From Bacteroidales bacterium UBA1197 (GTDB lineage: Bacteria > Bacteroidota > Bacteroidia > Bacteroidales > UBA932): a stretch of 19,176 bases of DNA. This document shows positions 13,528-19,176 of the stretch, piece by piece. Within the stretch, counting starts at the first letter, position 1; each line of letters opens with the position of its first letter. The position numbers and the translations under genes were made by a program. The notes under the pieces were generated by a model. That model was not told the origin of the DNA. It made no database searches and saw nothing but the letters and a program-made list of their open reading frames with translations. Location: NCBI GenBank assembly GCA_002309995.1, contig DBYB01000030.1:262-19437 (forward strand), given 5' to 3'.

Positions 13528-15377
13528 CAGCGACGGTTCCTTTGCTGCAGCTGCTGCTGTTGCTGAAGCTTCTGGGCCTCCTCCAGCCTCTGCTGCCACT
13601 TGCTCTTCGGCAGAGGTTTTCCCTCATTGGCCTTGAGCCTTGCAAGCACTTCTTCGGGATGTACGAACCATTTCCTGATTACCCAGGTCTGGATGATGGC
13701 TATCAACTGCGAAAGCAGGTAGTAGTAACTCAATGCCGCAGACAGGTTGTTGCAGATGAAGAACATCATTATCGGCATCATCCACAGCGTCATGAACTTC
13801 ATAGACTGGGCCGTGGGGTCGTTGCCGGTGGCCTGGCTGTTGGACATCATCTTGGAATACACCCACATCACCACGGCCATAAGGAGCGCGAACAGCGACA
13901 GGTGGTCGCCAATCAGCGGAATCCTGAAGCCGAAGTCGAGGATGGAATCGTAGGCGCTGAGGTCGTCGCACCAGAGGAAGGGCTGCTGCCTCAGTTCGAT
14001 GGATGCCGGGAAGAAGCGGAACATTGCCCACAGGATAGGGAAAGTGAGCAATGTCGGCAGGCATCCGCCCATCGTATTCACCCCGGCCCGTTTATACAGG
14101 TCCATCGTGGCCTGCTGCTTCTTCATCGCGTCTTCCTGCTTGGGATACTTCGCGTTGATCTTCTCGATCTCAGGCTTGAGGGCCTGCATCTTGGCGGAAG
14201 AAGCGTAAGACTTATAAGTGAGCGGGAACACCACGGTCTTGATAACCAGCGTCATCAGCAGGATGATGAGTCCGAAGTTGCTGAGGAAGCGGCTGAAGAA
14301 GTTGAACATCGGGATGATGGCGTAGCGGGTAAACCAGCCGACGAGCCATCCGCCCAGAGGGATGATCTTTTCGTACTTGCGGTTGTACGACTTGAGCGTG
14401 CTGAAGTGGTTGGGGCCGAAGTAGAATTCATACGGCACCGAAACGCTGGCAGCCGGGCGGAAGTCGGAACGCATACGGGCGCTGCACTCCATCAGGTTGT
14501 GGGAAGCGTCTCCTTCCGGCACGAACTTGATGGACAGCTCGCCGTTAGCGAATTCCTGGGGCGCGCACATTATCGCAGAGAAGAACTGCTGCTGGAATGC
14601 GAACCAGCTCAGGCGTGAGCCTATGCTCTTGGATGCATTGCGGCCGCGACCCATCTCGGCGGGCTTCTTCTCCCCTTCGAAATAATAGTCCAGCTTGGAA
14701 TACTGCGACTCGTTCTTGTAGCCTTTCTCCATACGGGGAACGGTCACGTTGAAATCGACGTCAAAGGAGCCTACGTTGCGGGGAATGACGTTCTGCATAC
14801 CCACGAAGGACAGCAGATTGTCCACCTTGTAGCCGTCGCGCTGCAGCACGTACTTCTGCTCGATGTATCCGCCGCCGTCGAAGGGCAGGCGGAAGGTAAG
14901 CGAGCTGTCGGTACGCTCGGCGACGCTGAAGTTGAAGTCGGTGGTGCGAATGTACTGGCCGGCATAGATGCTCACGGCATATTCCGCATCGCCGCCACGG
15001 AAGAGCATAAGTTCCTCTCCGCCGTAGCTGGAGTACTTCTTGATGTTGGCGCTGTAAGGCTGTGCGCCCTTGGTGTTGAACTCAAGTTTGAGGAGTTCGT
15101 TCTCGAGGGTGACGATTTCGCCTTCCTGGGCGTATGCGGCCTCGAGGAGGCTGTCTGTATAAATAGCCTGTGCCTCAGGGGCGGCTGAGGGAGCTGCCTG
15201 CAGGGCGTCCGCCACGTTGACTGCGGCGGCGGTGTCTGCCGGCATATTAGCCAGGGCTATGGAATCAAGCTGACGCTGCTGTTCAGCCCGCTGGCGCGCC
15301 TGCCTCGACTCAAAGAAAGTGAAGCCGAAGAGGATGAGCGCTATGAGTACGAAACCGATTATCGAATTCTTGTCCAT
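13527..15377 (-). CDS. yidC: Membrane protein insertase YidC/OxaA
   Basis: YidC inserts and folds inner-membrane proteins, alone or with SecYEG. The 616-residue product has the Gram-negative layout: an N-terminal transmembrane helix at about 5-22 (IIGFVLIALILFGFTFF), an Ala-rich linker, a large periplasmic beta domain (about 90-340), and the conserved five-helix core from about 350. Core blocks include FGLIILLMTLVIKTVVFPLTYKSY (with Lys in the hydrophilic groove in place of the E. coli Arg), KMQALKPEIEKINAKY, GGCLPTLLTFPILWAMFRFF, and MKFMTLWMMPIMMFFI. The C-terminus is basic and glutamine rich (AQKLQQQQQLQQRNRR). The ATG at 15377 overlaps the stop of the DUF349 gene as TGATG, and its own stop overlaps yggS in the same way. 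Confidence 0.97.
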   Translation of the reverse strand: MDKNSIIGFVLIALILFGFTFFESRQARQRAEQQRQLDSIALANMPADTAAAVNVADALQAAPSAAPEAQAIYTDSLLEAAYAQEGEIVTLENELLKLEFNTKGAQPYSANIKKYSSYGGEELMLFRGGDAEYAVSIYAGQYIRTTDFNFSVAERTDSSLTFRLPFDGGGYIEQKYVLQRDGYKVDNLLSFVGMQNVIPRNVGSFDVDFNVTVPRMEKGYKNESQYSKLDYYFEGEKKPAEMGRGRNASKSIGSRLSWFAFQQQFFSAIMCAPQEFANGELSIKFVPEGDASHNLMECSARMRSDFRPAASVSVPYEFYFGPNHFSTLKSYNRKYEKIIPLGGWLVGWFTRYAIIPMFNFFSRFLSNFGLIILLMTLVIKTVVFPLTYKSYASSAKMQALKPEIEKINAKYPKQEDAMKKQQATMDLYKRAGVNTMGGCLPTLLTFPILWAMFRFFPASIELRQQPFLWCDDLSAYDSILDFGFRIPLIGDHLSLFALLMAVVMWVYSKMMSNSQATGNDPTAQSMKFMTLWMMPIMMFFICNNLSAALSYYYLLSQLIAIIQTWVIRKWFVHPEEVLARLKANEGKPLPKSKWQQRLEEAQKLQQQQQLQQRNRR

Positions 15378-17284
15378 CAGGCCTCCTCCTCAGTCTCACG
15401 AATCTTCTGCTCAAGTTTCTTGAGTTCCGCCTTGGCCTGCTCGATGCGCTCCTGCATCTGCTTGATGAGGGGCTCGGAGTTCTTGGATGCGGCGAAGAAG
15501 CCGATGTTGTTCTCATAGGTGGTAACATCCTGCTGCAGGGCACGATACTTATCCATAAGCAATTCCTTCTCCGTGCGCGGTGCGCGGCCGGGGCGGCCGG
15601 CATTGCGGGGTGCGCTCTGGGCCAGAGGGAACTTGGCCTTGACGGCATCGCGGTATGCGGCGTTGATGGCGTCCTTCTCCTTGAAGGGCACGTGGCCGAT
15701 TTCCTGCCAGCGGGCGTTGAACTCACGCTGGGCCTCCATGTTGGCTGCGGGATCGTCGGAGGGTTCGTATGCCAGAACCTCTTCGATAATCTTCTTCTTG
15801 GCCTTCAGATTGCCGTAGAAGTCGTTCTCGGGCTTTGCTTGCTTGTCGCGCTCGGCGAAGAACTCGTCGCAGGCTGCGCGGAAGCGCTTCCAGATCTGCT
15901 CGCTCTTCTTGCGGGGCACGGCGCCGATTTCCTTCCACTGCTTCTGCAGTTCGATGAACTGGTCGGTGGCCTTCTTCCACTCGGTGCTGGACTTGAGGGC
16001 CTCGGCCTTCTCGATGATGGACATCTTCTTCTCAAGGTTGGCGTTCATCGAATCCTTGAAGCCGGCGTAGTAGTCGCGCTTGCGGGCGAAGAACTTGTCG
16101 CAGGCGGCGCGGAAACGGTCGTAAATCTTCTGGTTCTCCTTGCGGGTGGCGAAACCGATGGTGCGCCACTTGGCCTGGATCTCCTCGATCTTGCCGGAGA
16201 GTTCGTTCCATTCGCTGGAAGAGGAAACCTCCTTCTCGGCAATCTCCTCCACCTGCTCGCAGAGCGCCTGTTTGGCGGCGAGGTTGGCAACCTGCTCCTC
16301 CTTCTGGTCCTCGAAGTGGGCCTGGTAACGCTTGTTGATTACGGCCGTGGCTACCTTGAAGCGGTTCCAGATGTCGTCGCGCTTCTCCTTGGCCACAGGG
16401 CCGAACTCCTTCCACTGCTCGTGGAGTTTCTGGAGTTCGTGGAACGCGTTTACCACATTCTCGTTCTCGGCAAGTTTCTCGGCGGCCTCGCAGAACTTTT
16501 CCTTGGCTTCCAGGTTCTTCTGGAAGTCGAGGTCGCGCAGGTCGCGGCTGATCTTGACCATATCGTAGAACTTCTCTACGTAGAACTGGTAGGTGTCGTT
16601 GATATCCCTGAATGCGGTGACCGGGACGGGACCTGCCTCGCGCCAGCGGTTCTGCAGTTCGCGGAACGCAGGGAAGCAGGCGCTTGCATCCTCGTTGTTC
16701 TCCACAATTGCCTTGAGTTCCTCGATGATGGCCTTCTTCTTCGCGAGGTTCTCCTCGCGGCGGGATTCCTGCTCGCGGTTATACTCCGCGCGCTCCTTCT
16801 TGTAGTCCGCGTAAACGGCCTTGAAGTTCTCCTCCACCGCCTCGAAGGGATTGTTGATGGAATTTTCACCCTCGGGGTTCTCGCCCTTCAGTTTGCCCAG
16901 CAGCTTGTAGAAGGCAGACTTGATGTTCTCGGCTTCCTTGGAACGAATCATGCTGTCTGCGCTCTCCTTGAGGTCGCGGAACATATCGGAGAGTTCGGCC
17001 AGGCTCTTGTCGGCAAGATTCTCCACCTTATCCTTGATTTCTTCGGCTACGTCCTGCAGTTTTTCGGCCACGGACGGCTCTGCCGCTGCTGCCTCGGGCT
17101 CCGGCTCTGCGGCCGCGGGTTCGGGCTCAGTTGCAGGCTCCGGCTCTGCTGATGCGGGCTCGGCAGGTGCTGCGGGTTCTGCGGCAACCGGCTCGGCTAC
17201 CGTTGCTTCGATGTTCTCAAGCTTCTGGTTTTCTACGTCTGAAACGACCTCGACGGTCTTTTCAGGAATAATTGTGTCACTCAT
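15377..17284 (-). CDS. DUF349 repeat protein with acidic Ala/Pro/Glu-rich N-terminus
   Basis: The 635-residue cytoplasmic protein has no assigned function. Residues 1-75 are a low-complexity EP/AP-rich acidic segment. From about 150 to 560 there are five DUF349 repeats, each helical and charged, marked by the tryptophan motifs RWREAGPVP, QWKEFGPVA, KWRTIGFAT, QWKEIGAVP and RWQEIGHVP (Trp at about 213, 291, 373, 450 and 526, so a period of 76-82 residues). Each is followed by a D/E-I-W/Y-x-R-F segment. The C-terminal 65 residues form a predicted coiled coil (LIKQMQERIEQAKAELKKLEQ). The repeats are diverged, not a recent expansion. It is the first gene of the operon with yidC and yggS, joined by a TGATG overlap, and has its own -7 box. 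DUF349 proteins elsewhere are linked to stress or RNA handling only loosely; I assign no role. Confidence 0.9.
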   Translation of the reverse strand: MSDTIIPEKTVEVVSDVENQKLENIEATVAEPVAAEPAAPAEPASAEPEPATEPEPAAAEPEPEAAAAEPSVAEKLQDVAEEIKDKVENLADKSLAELSDMFRDLKESADSMIRSKEAENIKSAFYKLLGKLKGENPEGENSINNPFEAVEENFKAVYADYKKERAEYNREQESRREENLAKKKAIIEELKAIVENNEDASACFPAFRELQNRWREAGPVPVTAFRDINDTYQFYVEKFYDMVKISRDLRDLDFQKNLEAKEKFCEAAEKLAENENVVNAFHELQKLHEQWKEFGPVAKEKRDDIWNRFKVATAVINKRYQAHFEDQKEEQVANLAAKQALCEQVEEIAEKEVSSSSEWNELSGKIEEIQAKWRTIGFATRKENQKIYDRFRAACDKFFARKRDYYAGFKDSMNANLEKKMSIIEKAEALKSSTEWKKATDQFIELQKQWKEIGAVPRKKSEQIWKRFRAACDEFFAERDKQAKPENDFYGNLKAKKKIIEEVLAYEPSDDPAANMEAQREFNARWQEIGHVPFKEKDAINAAYRDAVKAKFPLAQSAPRNAGRPGRAPRTEKELLMDKYRALQQDVTTYENNIGFFAASKNSEPLIKQMQERIEQAKAELKKLEQKIRETEEEA

Positions 17285-17312
17285 AATCAGAGATATTTAG
17301 ATGTAATAGACT

Positions 17313-17321
17313 ACAAATATA
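17313..17321 (-). promoter_or_regulatory. -7 promoter box of the DUF349-yidC-yggS operon
   Basis: Minus-strand TATATTTGT matches TAnnTTTGn exactly, 28 bases before the ATG at 17284, in the 43-bp gap after the cyclotransferase-like gene. No TTG lies at the right distance upstream. There is no terminator in the gap, so read-through from the upstream gene is possible. Confidence 0.6.
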
Positions 17322-17327
17322 TAATAT

Positions 17328-18080
17328 TTATTTGTTAACCAGCCGGATTTCGTAAAGTTTCGGCCAGTTTTTTCCGGTCAGGAAGATCCGTCCGTCCTTC
17401 ACGGCTATGCCGTTGAGCACGTCGGTATCCCTGCAGCGCAGGCTGTCGGGCAGCAATCCCGAGCAGTCCACGACCCCTTCAACCTTGCCGGAAGAGGGAT
17501 TTATGATGACAATCATATCGGTCGTATAGACGTTCGCCCAAATCTTCCCGTCTATCCATTCGAGTTCGTTGAGCAGTCGGAGCGGCCGGTCGTTCATCGT
17601 GACCCGGATCTTGCGCTGCACGTTGAACTCCTTGTCCATAAAGTAGATGTAGCAGCTGCCATCGGATGCCACAAGGCTCTTGCCGTCGGTGGTCAGGCCC
17701 CAGCCCTCGCGGGGATACGAGTATGTTTTGAGGTATTTCAGCGTGGCGGCGTCGTACACGAAAGCCACTTTGCTTGTCCAGGTGAGCATATACATACGGT
17801 CGTCGAGTATCACCGAGCCTTCGCCGAAGTATTTGCGGTCGAAGTCGAGTTTTCTCAGCACCTTGCCCGTCTCCAGGTCCACCTTGCGGAAACTGGACTG
17901 GCCGGTCTGCCCGGTGCTTTCGTATAGATCGCCGTTATGGAAAAACAGGCCCTGAGTATAAGCAGAACGGTCGTGGGGATACTCCCCCACCACTTTTACG
18001 CCGTATTTGGAAGGCCCGGATGCCGAACACGACTGGATGCCGCACAGCAGCAGGGCCGCAAAAAGAATAATCCTTTTCAT
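17328..18080 (-). CDS. Glutaminyl-peptide cyclotransferase-like lipoprotein (beta-propeller type)
   Basis: The 250-residue protein matches the plant-type glutamine cyclotransferase family, five-bladed propellers that form N-terminal pyroglutamate on exported proteins. Family blocks appear in order: AYTQGLFFHNGDLYESTGQTGQSS, FGEGSVILDDRMYMLTW, YPREGWGLTTDG, LVASDGS, LNELEWIDGKIWANVYTTD, DVLNGIAVKDG and LTGKNWPKLYEI. The N-terminus MKRIILFAALLLCGIQSC looks like a lipoprotein signal, with Cys18 as the lipidated residue, so the enzyme would be anchored in the periplasm. In Bacteroidota such an enzyme fits the abundance of exported proteins with N-terminal Gln after signal cleavage. The ATG at 18080 lies only four bases after the -7 box, implying a leaderless or near-leaderless message. 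It diverges from trmD. Function is from family membership; activity is not shown. Confidence 0.88.
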   Translation of the reverse strand: MKRIILFAALLLCGIQSCSASGPSKYGVKVVGEYPHDRSAYTQGLFFHNGDLYESTGQTGQSSFRKVDLETGKVLRKLDFDRKYFGEGSVILDDRMYMLTWTSKVAFVYDAATLKYLKTYSYPREGWGLTTDGKSLVASDGSCYIYFMDKEFNVQRKIRVTMNDRPLRLLNELEWIDGKIWANVYTTDMIVIINPSSGKVEGVVDCSGLLPDSLRCRDTDVLNGIAVKDGRIFLTGKNWPKLYEIRLVNK

Positions 18081-18084
18081 CCCT

Positions 18085-18093
18085 GCAAATTTA
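18085..18093 (-). promoter_or_regulatory. -7 promoter box of the cyclotransferase-like gene
   Basis: Minus-strand TAAATTTGC matches TAnnTTTGn exactly, with a CTG 20 bp upstream (18116-18114). Only four bases separate the box from the ATG at 18080. It is the left arm of the inverted repeat that contains the trmD promoter. Confidence 0.6.
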
Positions 18094-18105
18094 ATAAATA
18101 GTTGC

Positions 18106-18114
18106 TAATTTTGC
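18106..18114 (+). promoter_or_regulatory. -7 promoter box of trmD
   Basis: TAATTTTGC matches TAnnTTTGn exactly, with a CTG 20 bp upstream (18083-18085), and ends 18 bases before the trmD ATG. It mirrors the minus-strand box at 18085-18093. Confidence 0.65.
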
Positions 18115-18132
18115 AGACCAAGCGTTCAATTC

Positions 18133-18813
18133 ATGAGAATCGATATACTAAGCGTAGTCCCCGAGCTGCTGGACAGCCCCCTGAGCCACTCCATCGTAGG
18201 CCGTGCCATCAAGAAAGGCCTCGTCGAAATCCACGTCCACAACCTGCGCAAATACGGCATAGGCCCCCGGCGCAACGTTGACGACTACAGTTACGGCGGC
18301 GACGCCGGAATGGTGATGATGGTGGAGCCAGTCTTCCGAATGATCGAAGAACTGCGCTCCGAAAGGGACTACGACGAGGTCATCTATATGTCCCCCGACG
18401 GCGAAATCCTCGACCAGCCTATAGCCAACGAACTATCTCTTAAACGTAATATCATTATCCTCTGCGGACACTATAAGGGAATCGACCACCGCATCCGTGA
18501 GCACCTGATTACCAGGGAGATATCCGTGGGAGACTACGTGGTCAGCGGCGGCGAAATCCCTGCCGCGCTCCTCGCCGACGCGATAGTGCGCCTCATCCCC
18601 GGAGCCCTCACGGACGAGACCTCCGCGCTCTCCGATTCCTTCCAGGACAACCTTCTCTCCCCTCCCGTTTACACCCGCCCCGCAGAGTTCAACGGATGGA
18701 AAGTTCCCGAGGTTCTTCTTAGCGGCAACCCCAAACTCATTCGCGAGTGGCAGGACGAGCAGGCTCTGGAGCGCACTAAAGCGTTGAGACCTCGCCTGTT
18801 AGAGGATAGTTAA
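18133..18813 (+). CDS. trmD: tRNA (guanine(37)-N1)-methyltransferase
   Basis: TrmD methylates G37 beside the anticodon of tRNAs that read CNN codons, which prevents frameshifting; it is normally essential. The 226-residue product has the SPOUT trefoil-knot landmarks: MRIDILSVVPELLDSPL at the start, YSYGGDAGMVMMVEPVF near 56, YMSPDGEILDQ, IILCGHYKGIDHRIREHLI, SVGDYVVSGGEIPAALLADAIVRLIPG near 137-160, and YTRPAEFNGWKVPEVLLSGNP. The aspartate of the VGDYVVSGGE stretch and the arginine after it belong to the active site in this family. It ends with tandem stops (TAATAA). In many bacteria trmD sits in rpsP-rimM-trmD-rplS; here it stands alone after its own promoter, which is common in Bacteroidota. 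Confidence 0.97.
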   Translation: MRIDILSVVPELLDSPLSHSIVGRAIKKGLVEIHVHNLRKYGIGPRRNVDDYSYGGDAGMVMMVEPVFRMIEELRSERDYDEVIYMSPDGEILDQPIANELSLKRNIIILCGHYKGIDHRIREHLITREISVGDYVVSGGEIPAALLADAIVRLIPGALTDETSALSDSFQDNLLSPPVYTRPAEFNGWKVPEVLLSGNPKLIREWQDEQALERTKALRPRLLEDS

Positions 18814-18820
18814 TAAAATA

Positions 18821-18861
18821 TTTTAATAATGAAAAATTATTTTTTCAAAAAATTATTAAAA
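18821..18861. repeat. AT-only nested palindrome after trmD
   Basis: TTTTAATAAT (18821-18830) and ATTATTAAAA (18852-18861) form a 10-bp inverted repeat enclosing an inner GAAAAA/TTTTTC inverted repeat (18831-18846). It lacks G and C pairs apart from one, so it is a poor terminator. It lies immediately upstream of the next promoter and may be a flexible or cruciform-prone element. Confidence 0.5.
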
Positions 18862-18866
18862 ATCTA

Positions 18867-18897
18867 TTGCGATTACAAAAAAATGAGGTATATTTGC
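18867..18897 (+). promoter_or_regulatory. Promoter of an unassigned transcript
   Basis: TTG (18867-18869) and TATATTTGC (18889-18897) are separated by 19 bp, an exact match for both Bacteroidota elements. No start codon follows for the first 90 bases, so it drives either a noncoding RNA or a long leader. Confidence 0.7.
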
Positions 18898-18902
18898 AGT
18901 CG

Positions 18903-19032
18903 GAAATCAACAACTATTCTAACCAACAATAATTAATAACTGACCTTCCAAAAAGGTATACACTACTAACTAACCGTTAACGCCCGCTGTGAAGCGGGCG
19001 TTAGTCGTGTACCGCTCGCGGTACACGACTAA
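18903..19032 (+). ncRNA. Candidate small RNA or structured leader
   Basis: Downstream of the promoter, the predicted transcript starts with about 40 bases of A/C-rich sequence with no ATG. It then folds into a small ACCTT/AAGGT hairpin (18943-18957). Next comes an 11-bp perfect hairpin TAACGCCCGCT/AGCGGGCGTTA with a GNRA-type loop GTGA (18978-19003), and then a 14-bp perfect hairpin closed by CTCG (19001-19032). The last two share bases 19001-19003, so their outer pairs compete. There is no T tract, so neither is a standard terminator. I do not recognise an RNA family. The ends are guesses: the 5' end is set from the promoter and the 3' end from the second hairpin. Confidence 0.4.
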
Positions 19033-19040
19033 AAACACGT

Positions 19041-19176
19041 TACCCCACCCCCAAACCCCCTCCCTCGGGGGCGAGGCTTAGTCGCTTAGCTCCGTACTAC
19101 TTGCCTCCTTTCTCGTGACGTGACTCTCAGCCTCTCGCAATCACGTCGCGCCCGGTTTTCCGCGCGATTGCGTCCC
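19041..19176. other. C-rich and GC-rich tail, possible dispersed repeat
   Basis: A run of C blocks (19042-19066: ACCCCACCCCC, then AAACCCCCTCCC) ends in CTCGGGGG, able to fold on itself. It is followed by mixed sequence with CTTAG-TCG-CTTAG, and at the very end CGCAATC and GATTGCG (19136-19142, 19166-19172) form an imperfect hairpin. The composition differs sharply from the AT-rich DNA just upstream. It resembles dispersed intergenic repeats, but only one copy is in the window. Confidence 0.35.

Larger units (their letters stand above)
18814..19176. other. Gene-free right end: palindrome, promoter, hairpins, GC-rich tail
   Basis: No convincing protein gene lies in these 363 bases. From left to right there is an AT-rich palindrome just after trmD (18821-18861), a complete promoter (18867-18897), an A/C-rich single-stranded-looking stretch, three hairpins (18943-19032), and a C-rich then GC-rich stretch (19041-19176). 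A 30-codon frame from the GTG at 18989 has no family features and only follows the hairpin DNA. The next gene must start beyond the window. Confidence 0.6.

Noticed and set aside
13528..13599. 24-codon N-terminal extension of yggS
   Set aside because: It is the out-of-frame reading of the Gln-rich end of yidC; the TGATG overlap gives a natural start at 13527.
13515..14618. 367-codon plus-strand frame antisense to yidC
   Set aside because: His/Arg/Gln-rich shadow of a certain gene; no signal or motif.
15692..17152. 486-codon plus-strand open frame antisense to the DUF349 gene
   Set aside because: It is a shadow created by the Lys/Glu-rich codons of the DUF349 gene (read in reverse as Leu/Val). 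It is Leu-rich with no domain, promoter or plausible start.
17060..17230. DNA repeat (minisatellite) in the GAGCCGGAG-like tract
   Set aside because: It encodes the acidic EP/AP-rich N-terminus of the DUF349 protein with irregular units, so it is low-complexity coding sequence and not a tandem repeat array.
18989..19081. 30-codon ORF from a GTG inside the hairpins
   Set aside because: No family features; it simply follows the hairpin and C-rich DNA and would start in a tetraloop.

Overview
The window comes from a Bacteroidota chromosome, most likely a Bacteroidales member with unusually GC-rich coding DNA (an Alistipes/Rikenellaceae-like lineage would fit, but nothing here fixes the genus). 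The evidence is repeated use of the Bacteroidota -7 promoter box TAnnTTTGn, often with a TTG or TTTG at 19-20 bp upstream, the absence of strong Shine-Dalgarno sites, and Bacteroidota-type versions of QueA, YidC, the sodium-pump decarboxylase subunits and the HTH regulator. It is mostly conserved core genome: 17 protein genes, densely packed, with frequent ATGA or TGATG stop/start overlaps. No tRNA, rRNA, CRISPR array, insertion sequence or prophage was seen.

Left part (1-3893, all minus strand). An operon reads leftwards from about 2152: a carboxyltransferase alpha subunit (MmdA type), an OadG-type membrane subunit, and a biotin carrier cut by the window edge. Together these are three subunits of a biotin-dependent, Na+-pumping methylmalonyl-CoA/oxaloacetate decarboxylase; the membrane beta subunit would lie further left. 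Upstream of a clear terminator sits a two-gene operon of a degenerate dihydroorotate-dehydrogenase-like protein and a stand-alone CinA-C/PncC amidase, preceded by an XRE-type HTH regulator gene with its own promoter.

Middle (3894-12849). A 449-bp AT-rich intergenic region carries promoters and two 7-4-7 palindromes, one sharing 14 bp with the HTH gene's own promoter. Then on the plus strand come queA, a PlsC-like acyltransferase, rlmD and a YrbG-type Na+/Ca2+ exchanger. Two minus-strand genes for small secreted, probably outer-membrane beta-barrel proteins follow. They diverge, through interleaved promoters, from a GNAT-like gene and rarA.

Right part (12850-19176). A two-way terminator separates rarA from the convergent operon DUF349 gene - yidC - yggS (transcribed leftwards, coupled by TGATG overlaps). 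A glutaminyl-peptide cyclotransferase-like lipoprotein gene and trmD diverge from a nearly symmetrical promoter pair. The last 363 bp have no protein gene. They hold an AT-rich palindrome, a good promoter followed by three hairpins (candidate small RNA or leader), and a GC-rich, repeat-like tail.

Themes: sodium-coupled energetics (decarboxylase pump, Na+/Ca2+ exchanger), RNA modification (QueA, RlmD, TrmD), envelope biogenesis (YidC, acyltransferase, lipoprotein, barrels) and replication-fork maintenance (RarA). The items most worth a second look are the dihydroorotate-dehydrogenase-like protein lacking its catalytic motifs, the palindromes beside the HTH gene, the symmetrical divergent promoter before trmD, and the hairpin-rich transcript candidate at the right end.
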